DNA from: Streptomyces vinaceus | Lineage (GTDB): Bacteria; Actinomycetota; Actinomycetes; Streptomycetales; Streptomycetaceae | DNA: 64,000 nt | Assembly (NCBI RefSeq): GCF_008704935.1 | Contig: NZ_CP023692.1 | Span: forward strand, 6,797,501-6,861,500 | Direction of reading: 5' to 3' | Part shown: in pieces, positions 58,897 through 64,000 of the stretch | Layout of the letters: each line of letters starts with the position of its first letter | Numbering within the stretch: the first letter of the stretch is position 1 | The notes under the pieces: generated by a model | Told to the model about the DNA's origin: nothing | The model's database searches: none | Seen by the model: only the letters and a program-made list of their open reading frames with translations | Made by a program: the position numbers and the translations under genes

Positions 58897-61421
58897 CCGA
58901 CACCATCAACCTCAACCACCACTACTGGCAGGGCACCTTCATCGGGGACGAGGAGGCGGGCCGCCGGCTGGCCACCCTGCCCGCGGCCGTCGAGGCCGCG
59001 CTCGCCACGCCGTTGGACACCGAGACCGTCCTGGCCGCCTGCGACGCGCTCTCCCGCGCCCTGCGGAACCCGGCCCACCGGGTACAGGAGCGGCTCGGCC
59101 CCCACCTGCCCGAGGGCACGGACGCCGACCGGGAGCAACTCCTCGCCGAGCTGGCCGAGTTCCTCGGCCGCGCTTCCCTCACCCGCAAACTCCGCCGCGA
59201 GCTGGGCGGCACCGCACCGCAGCGGCTCAGCCGCCCCGACGCCAAGGAGACGGTGTACGAGGCCTGGGCGCCCGTCGGCCTGGTGGCGCACATAGCCCCC
59301 GGCAACGCCGCGACCGTCGCCCCGCTCAGCGTGATCGAAGGACTCCTCGCCGGGAACGTCAACGTCCTCAAGACCAGCAGCGCCGACACCTTCCTCGCCC
59401 AGCACCTCCTCGCCGAACTCGCCGCGCAGGACCCGACCGGCGCCCTCGCCGAGCGCATCATCGTGCTCCGCTTCCCCTCCTCCCGCCAGGAGTGGCTGCG
59501 CCTGATGTGCGCGCCCGCCGACGCCGTCGCCGTCTGGGGCGGGGAGAGCGCCGTCGAGGGCGTCGCCGCCCACGTCCCGCCGGGTTGCCGCCTGGTGGAG
59601 TGGGGGCACAAGATCTCCTTCGCGTACGTCACCCGGGACGCCTTCACCGACGAGGAGACGCTGAGCGCCCTGGCGCGGGACGTCTGCCTCTTCGAACAGC
59701 AGGCCTGCTCCAGTCCCCAGGTCGTCTACCTCGACACCGATCCCGGGGACACCGAGGCGCTCCACGCCTTCGCCGAGCGCCTCGCCGCCGCCCTGGCCGC
59801 GCAGCCGGCACCCGCCGCCGCGGACCGCGCCCTCGACCCGGCCGAGTACGCCGAACTGACCACCACCGAGCACCTCGCCCGCCTCGAAGAGCACCTCGGC
59901 CTCACCCGCGTCCTGGCCGCCCCCGACGGCACCTGGCGGGTCATGGCCGACAGCCGCCCGGCGCTCACCGCATCCCCGCTGCACCGCAGCGTCTGGGTCA
60001 AGCCGCTGCCCCGCAAGGACCTCATCGCCACGCTGCGCCCGATGCGCCGCTACCTCCAGACGGCCGCCGTCGCGGGCAGCCGCACCGACATCGCCGAGCT
60101 CTGCGCCCTGGTGCTGGCCGCGGGCGCCACCCGCGTCACCCCCGTCGGGGCCATGACGGCGGGCTACGCCGGCGAACCCCACGACGGGGTCTACGCCCTC
60201 CAGCGCTACAGCCGCCGCGTCGCCGTCCAGGCCGACGCGCGCTTCGCCACCACCGCCTGCCTCGACGACCTCGCCCGTCCGGCCCTCTTCCCGCCGCCCA
60301 CCGGGCCGCTGCTGGACAAGGCCGCCGTCCAGGACCTCAACCGCGGGGTGGAGCGGAGCGACGCCGAGCTGTACTTCCGCAGCGGGGGCAGTACCGGTAA
60401 GCCCGCCCTGTCGCTGTTCACGTACGAGGACTACGACACGCAGATGCACGCCGCCGCCCGCGGCCTGCTCGCCGCCGGCTACGACCCGGCCCGCGACCGC
60501 ACCGCCAACCTCTTCTACTGCGGCGGCATGTACGGCGGGTTCATCAGTTTCTTCTCCATCCTGGAGCGGCTCGGCGGGGTCCAGATGCCGATGGCCGCCG
60601 GCTCCGACCACCGGGCCACCGCGGAGATGATCGCCGCCTACGAGGTGGACACGCTGTTCGGCATGCCCTCGTACCTGTGGCAGCTCCTGCACGAGGAAGC
60701 CGATCTGCTGCGTTCGTACGGGGGCCTGCGCAAGATCTACTACGGCGGCGAGCACTTCACCGAGGAACAGCGCAGGACGCTGACCGAGACGTTCGGCATC
60801 GAGGTCGTCCACTCGATCACCTACGGCAGCACGGACCTCGGCCCGCTCGGCTACCAGTGCACGGAGAGCGGCGGAAGCATCCACCACCTCCACGCCGACC
60901 TGCACACCCTGGAGATCGTCGACGTCGACGAGGACCGGCCCGTGGCACCGGGGGAGACCGGCCGGCTCGTCTTCACCACCCGGGCCCGGCGCGGCCAGCA
61001 CCTCGACCGGTACGTGATCGGGGACCTCGGGCGCGCGCTGCCCGGGCGCTGCCCCTGCGGCAGCCACGCCCCGCGCTTCGAACTGCTGGGCCGGCTGGGC
61101 GAGGTGATGCGGGTGGCGACGTACTTCCTCAACTACCGCCGCTTCGTGGCCATCGCGGGGGAGCGGCTGGGCCACGGCGGTGAGCTCCAAGCCGTCCTGA
61201 CGTCCGGGGCGTCCCGCGAGGGCCTCACCGTACGGCTGGAGCGCGGCCATGCCCCGGATCCGGACCGGGCGAGGGAGGCCTTCCTGGCCGCGTACCCCGA
61301 GGTGCGGTCGGCGGTGGCGGAGAAACTCCTCGACTTCCGGGTCGAGTGGGTGGACGGCGCCGATCTGGACCGTACGGCGACCAGCGGGAAGCTGCTGGCG
61401 GTGGTGGACCGCAGGCGCTAG
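58893..61421 (+). CDS. LuxC acyl reductase fused to a PaaK-like adenylating domain
   Basis: The 842 residues contain two enzymes. Residues about 1-455 are a LuxC-type acyl-CoA/acyl-protein reductase: HIAPGNAATVAPLSVIEGLL near 133-152, LKTSSADTF, and the nucleophile Cys272 in FEQQACSSPQVVYL. Residues about 465-842 are PaaK-like: FRSGGSTGKPALSLFTYEDY near 495-514, KIYYGGEHFTEEQRRTL, SITYGSTDLGPLGYQCTESG, the CPCGSHAPRFELLGR Cys motif and ATSGKLLAVVDRRR with the C-terminal Lys. The fusion would adenylate an acid and reduce it to an aldehyde with NADPH in one polypeptide. It is the last gene of the coupled operon. Confidence 0.9.
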   Translation: MTDTINLNHHYWQGTFIGDEEAGRRLATLPAAVEAALATPLDTETVLAACDALSRALRNPAHRVQERLGPHLPEGTDADREQLLAELAEFLGRASLTRKLRRELGGTAPQRLSRPDAKETVYEAWAPVGLVAHIAPGNAATVAPLSVIEGLLAGNVNVLKTSSADTFLAQHLLAELAAQDPTGALAERIIVLRFPSSRQEWLRLMCAPADAVAVWGGESAVEGVAAHVPPGCRLVEWGHKISFAYVTRDAFTDEETLSALARDVCLFEQQACSSPQVVYLDTDPGDTEALHAFAERLAAALAAQPAPAAADRALDPAEYAELTTTEHLARLEEHLGLTRVLAAPDGTWRVMADSRPALTASPLHRSVWVKPLPRKDLIATLRPMRRYLQTAAVAGSRTDIAELCALVLAAGATRVTPVGAMTAGYAGEPHDGVYALQRYSRRVAVQADARFATTACLDDLARPALFPPPTGPLLDKAAVQDLNRGVERSDAELYFRSGGSTGKPALSLFTYEDYDTQMHAAARGLLAAGYDPARDRTANLFYCGGMYGGFISFFSILERLGGVQMPMAAGSDHRATAEMIAAYEVDTLFGMPSYLWQLLHEEADLLRSYGGLRKIYYGGEHFTEEQRRTLTETFGIEVVHSITYGSTDLGPLGYQCTESGGSIHHLHADLHTLEIVDVDEDRPVAPGETGRLVFTTRARRGQHLDRYVIGDLGRALPGRCPCGSHAPRFELLGRLGEVMRVATYFLNYRRFVAIAGERLGHGGELQAVLTSGASREGLTVRLERGHAPDPDRAREAFLAAYPEVRSAVAEKLLDFRVEWVDGADLDRTATSGKLLAVVDRRR

Positions 61422-61471
61422 TCCCGGCGGGGCCGCGGCGGCGTGAGTCCCGGCGGGGCCGCGGCGGCGTG
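61420..61471. repeat. exact 26-bp tandem duplication after the lux-like operon
   Basis: Bases 61420-61445 and 61446-61471 are identical. The first copy begins inside the stop codon of the LuxC-PaaK gene and the second ends 3 bp before the convergent TetR stop. GC-rich internal pairing could help termination. It may also be a trace of the event that joined the operon to this locus. Confidence 0.85.
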
Positions 61472-61474
61472 CCC

Positions 61475-62140
61475 CTACCCGCCCTCGGGGGCGGGGCCTG
61501 GGTCGGGCCCGGGAGCCGGGTCGGCGAAGGCGCCCGCCCGCGCCGCCGCGGCCGCGGCGCGGGCGGCCCGGCGCGGGAGCGCGGGGTCCGGTGCGGTCCG
61601 CAGCAGCAGGAGCTCGTGGTAGAGCGGGGCCGTCGCGGTGACCAGCACGGCGCGCGGGTCGGTGGCCGCGGGGACTTCACCCCGGGCCGCGGCCCGCGTG
61701 ACGACCGGCGCCGAGCGGGCGTGGCGGTCGTCCCAGAAGTGGCCCAGGGCCCGGGCGGCGTCGTCGAACCGGAAGGAGGCCTCGATCAGCACCGTCGTCA
61801 GGCTCGGGCCGTCGGCGAGGGCGGCGAACACCTCGTGGTTCAAGGCGAGGAGGTCCTCCTCCAGCGAGCCCGTGTCCGGCGGGCCCCAGGAGTCGTCCGC
61901 CGCGGAGTCGAGCAGATCGGCGAGCAGCCCGCCCACGTCCCGCCACCTGCGGTAGACGCTCGTGCGGTGCACGCCGGCGCGGGCCGCGACGGCGTCCACG
62001 GTGAGCCGGTCGAAACCGTCCTCGACCAGCAACTCGCCCACCGCCGCGAGGACCTGGCCGCGCACGCGGGCGCCGCGGCCGCCGGTGCGCCTGCGGACGG
62101 CCGGTTCGGGAAGATCGCTTGCGGAGGAAGGAGAGCCCAT
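61475..62140 (-). CDS. TetR-family regulator facing vgb
   Basis: The 221 residues have a TetR HTH (about 25-70: VLAAVGELLVEDGFDRLTVD, AARAGVHRTSVYRRWRDVGG). The ligand domain resembles TetR_C_11-type proteins with LIEASFRFDDAARALGHFWD, and an Ala/Pro-rich tail ends it. It is divergent from the streptogramin lyase gene across 47 bp, where CAACC (62156-62160) and GGTTG (62176-62180) form a short inverted repeat. Repression of the lyase until an inducer appears is the simplest model. Confidence 0.88.
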   Translation of the reverse strand: MGSPSSASDLPEPAVRRRTGGRGARVRGQVLAAVGELLVEDGFDRLTVDAVAARAGVHRTSVYRRWRDVGGLLADLLDSAADDSWGPPDTGSLEEDLLALNHEVFAALADGPSLTTVLIEASFRFDDAARALGHFWDDRHARSAPVVTRAAARGEVPAATDPRAVLVTATAPLYHELLLLRTAPDPALPRRAARAAAAAARAGAFADPAPGPDPGPAPEGG

Positions 62141-62187
62141 GCCAGGATCCTAACGCAACCAATGTCGCTTTAAGGGGTTGTTCCGAC

Positions 62188-63114
62188 GTGTCCGTACCCA
62201 CTCCGACGCCTCCCGGCTCCCCCGGACGAGGCGCCTCGACCGCGTTCCCCGTCCCGGATCCGGCCTCGGGCCCGTACGCGCTCACCGCCGGCCCCGACGG
62301 CGCGCTGTGGTGCACCCTCGTCCACGCGGGCGCCGTCGCCCGCCTGGATCCCGACGGCCGACTCACCACGTACGCCCTGGACTCGCCCTCCTGCGGCCCC
62401 TCGCTCATCACCGCCGGCCCGGACGGCGCCCTGTGGTTCACCCGCGCCCGGGACCACCGGATCGGCCGCATCACGACCGCCGGCGAGGCCCGCTCGTACG
62501 CCCTCCCCGGCGACGCCCCCGGTCCGTACGGGATCACCGCCGGCCCGGACGGCGCCCTGTGGTTCACGCAGTTGTACGCCGACCGGATCGGCCGGATCAC
62601 CGAGGACGGCGAGGTCCGGGAGTTCCCGCTGCCCGTGGCCGGGGCGTTCGCCGGGATGATCACGGCGGGGGAGGACGGCGCGCTGTGGTTCACGCTCAAC
62701 CAGGCGAACGCGGTGGGGCGGATCACCACGGACGGGGACGTCACCCTGCATCCGCTGCCCACCGAGGGGGCCGCTCCCGTGGGGATCTGCGCGGGCCCCG
62801 ACGGGGCGCTGTGGTTCACCGAGATCGGGGCCGGGCGGATCGGCCGGATCACCCCCCTCGGTGAGATCACCGAGTTCCCGCTCGCCGACGCGGCCTGCCG
62901 GCCCCACGCGATCGCCGCCGGCCCGGACGGACGCCTCTGGTTCACCGAGTGGGGCTCGGGCCGGATCGGGAGCGTCACCCCGGCGGGCCAGGTCGGTTCG
63001 TACCCGCTCGACCCGCCCGGGAGCGAGCCCCACGGTCTGGCCTTCGGCCCGGACGGCGCCCTGTACGTGGCGCTGGAGCACGGCGCGATCACGCGGGTGC
63101 CGGGCGGATCTTAG
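62188..63114 (+). CDS. vgb: streptogramin B lyase (virginiamycin B lyase)
   Basis: This 308-residue seven-bladed beta-propeller is built from about 42-residue repeats with GPDGALWFT in nearly every blade. The lyase active-site residues appear conserved: Tyr in GPYALTAGPDG, His in CRPHAIAAGPDG, Glu and His in SEPHGLAFGPDG exactly 42 residues after that His, and a Glu in VALEHG. In Vgb these open the ester bond of type B streptogramins by elimination, not hydrolysis. The GTG at 62188 is the first good start after the promoter region. A TetR gene faces it. Confidence 0.88.
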   Translation: MSVPTPTPPGSPGRGASTAFPVPDPASGPYALTAGPDGALWCTLVHAGAVARLDPDGRLTTYALDSPSCGPSLITAGPDGALWFTRARDHRIGRITTAGEARSYALPGDAPGPYGITAGPDGALWFTQLYADRIGRITEDGEVREFPLPVAGAFAGMITAGEDGALWFTLNQANAVGRITTDGDVTLHPLPTEGAAPVGICAGPDGALWFTEIGAGRIGRITPLGEITEFPLADAACRPHAIAAGPDGRLWFTEWGSGRIGSVTPAGQVGSYPLDPPGSEPHGLAFGPDGALYVALEHGAITRVPGGS

Positions 63115-63257
63115 ACGGCAGATGGGAGGTTTTCCGTCAAATCTCCCGTTCTCCTCACGTTTCCGCGCACGCTCAGTAGCGTCGGCCCCACAAGTGGTCC
63201 GGTGTGCCGCGGAAACGGGCGCCGGCCGTGAACGCGTAGATGAGGGAGCGGACGCCG

Positions 63258-63632
63258 ATGGCGAATGTGGAAGTCTCGTTGAAGGAGACGATGACCTCGA
63301 TCGAGGGGACCCTGGGGGTCGCCCTCGTCGACTACGGCAGCGGAATGGCACTGGGAACGCTCGGCGGCGGCAAGGACCTCGACCTCGCGGTCGCCGCGGC
63401 GGGAAACACGGACGTGATCCGGGCCAAGGTCCGCACCATGGAAATGCTGGGCCTGAACGACGAGATCGAGGACCTGCTGATCACCCTCGGGAACCAGTAC
63501 CACCTGATTCGGCTGCTCCGGGGCCGGGGAACCAGCGGGCTGTTCCTCTACGTGGTGCTGAACAAGGCGAACTCCAATCTGGCCATGGCGCGGCACCAGC
63601 TCAAGCGCATCGAATCCGAGCTGGAGATCTAG
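63258..63632 (+). CDS. Roadblock/LC7-like protein
   Basis: The 124 residues have a helical start and a mixed fold: IEGTLGVALVDYGSGMALGT, LDLAVAAAGNTDVIRAKVRT, EDLLITLGNQYHLIRLLRGR, GLFLYVVLNKANSNLAMARH. This is the MglB/Roadblock pattern of small dimeric regulators of Ras-like GTPases. In Streptomyces they usually sit in conservons with a histidine kinase and GTPase; here it stands alone. GAGGGAGCG precedes the ATG at 63258. Confidence 0.85.
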   Translation: MANVEVSLKETMTSIEGTLGVALVDYGSGMALGTLGGGKDLDLAVAAAGNTDVIRAKVRTMEMLGLNDEIEDLLITLGNQYHLIRLLRGRGTSGLFLYVVLNKANSNLAMARHQLKRIESELEI

Positions 63633-63669
63633 CGAGTGTCCGCTCGTCCGGGCCCACGCACGCCCATGA

Positions 63670-63687
63670 ATTGAAGAAATCTTCAAT
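63670..63687. promoter_or_regulatory. ArsR-type operator palindrome
   Basis: ATTGAAGA (63670-63677) and TCTTCAAT (63680-63687) are perfect inverted repeats around AA. ATTGAA...TTCAAT palindromes are typical ArsR/SmtB sites. It lies 104 bp upstream of the ArsR start, the AT-richest spot in this part. Confidence 0.7.
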
Positions 63688-63791
63688 CCGGCACATCCGA
63701 AATTGGTCAAGCGGGGGCGTGCGTGGGCCCGTCGGGCGGAATGATGGAGCCGTAAGCACGGGTCCGGGTGAGGGCGGGAGCGTTGGTGGGC

Positions 63792-64000
63792 ATGCAGGTA
63801 CCCCTGTACCAGGCGAAAGCCGAGTTCTTCCGCATGCTGGGACACCCCGTCCGGATCCGTGTCCTGGAGCTCCTCCAGGACGGTCCGATGCCCGTGCGCG
63901 ATCTGCTCACCGAGATCGACGTCGAGCCGTCGAACCTGTCCCAGCAACTGGCGGTCCTGCGCCGCTCCGGCATCGTCGTCTCCACGCGGGACGGCGCGAC
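63792..64000 (+). CDS. ArsR-family regulator, partial (runs off right edge)
   Basis: The first 69 residues are seen: MQVPLYQAKAEFFRMLGHPV, then RIRVLELLQDGPMPVRDLLT, DVEPSNLSQQLAVLRRSGIV. This is an ArsR winged helix in which the recognition helix is well formed. No metal-binding CxC is in the visible part, so it could be a non-metal member; in Streptomyces this type often precedes a SulP-like transporter gene, which cannot be checked here. A GTG at 63786 is an alternative start. Its likely operator is at 63670. Confidence 0.88.
   Translation, partial: MQVPLYQAKAEFFRMLGHPVRIRVLELLQDGPMPVRDLLTEIDVEPSNLSQQLAVLRRSGIVVSTRDGA

Noticed and set aside
53956..61421. A bacterial luciferase (luxAB) within the lux-like operon
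   Set aside because: None of the five products has a luciferase-like flavin monooxygenase pattern; only activation and reduction functions are present.

Overview
The window is actinobacterial chromosomal DNA, very probably from a Streptomyces. It has very high GC, many GTG starts, dense gene packing with 4-bp stop/start overlaps, a chaplin gene, several TetR/MarR/XRE regulators facing exporters, and two genes with the rare TTA leucine codon. I saw no rRNA, tRNA, insertion sequence, integrase or CRISPR array.

Layout. 1-9.9 kb: the front of an HTH/STAND ATPase cut by the left edge, a small secreted inhibitor-like protein, a PAS-GAF-SpoIIE phosphatase, a membrane EEP phosphodiesterase, a SnoaL-like/ATP-grasp pair facing a PadR regulator, an SGNH hydrolase, a metallo-beta-lactamase-fold hydrolase and a GlxA-type regulator. 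10-20.9 kb: a small Cys/His protein, a HelD-family RNA polymerase-recycling ATPase, an HTH regulator facing a DHA2 exporter, a P450, a TetR/AidB-like dehydrogenase pair, and a TetR regulator facing an aldo/keto reductase. 20.9-31.7 kb: a decayed amidase, alpha/beta hydrolases with a MarR regulator, an unusual GltD, a prolyl oligopeptidase, an MFS exporter and small unknown or membrane proteins. 31.7-36.4 kb: a frameshifted gene remnant, then on the minus strand a basic 55-residue peptide, an ABC exporter, a kinase and a secreted pyroglutamyl-peptidase-like protein.

36.5-53.6 kb: a chaplin, an MFS sugar-type carrier with a GH1 beta-glucosidase, PolX, a regulator/two-component operon with a probable response-regulator box before two secreted proteins, an MTHFR-like protein, an NPP1-family protein, a long GAPDH, a second HTH/DHA2 pair, a lipoprotein hydrolase and the 3' remnant of a sulfite-oxidase-like gene. 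53.9-61.4 kb: the most striking part, five genes coupled by four 4-bp overlaps. They encode a PaaK-like adenylating enzyme, an MFS exporter, a two-domain acetyltransferase, a LuxE-like acyl-activating enzyme and a LuxC-PaaK fusion. Together they look like an acid-to-aldehyde reduction system without luciferase. 61.4-64 kb: a TetR regulator facing a streptogramin B lyase with its catalytic residues intact, a Roadblock/LC7 protein, and the start of an ArsR regulator behind a clear palindromic operator.
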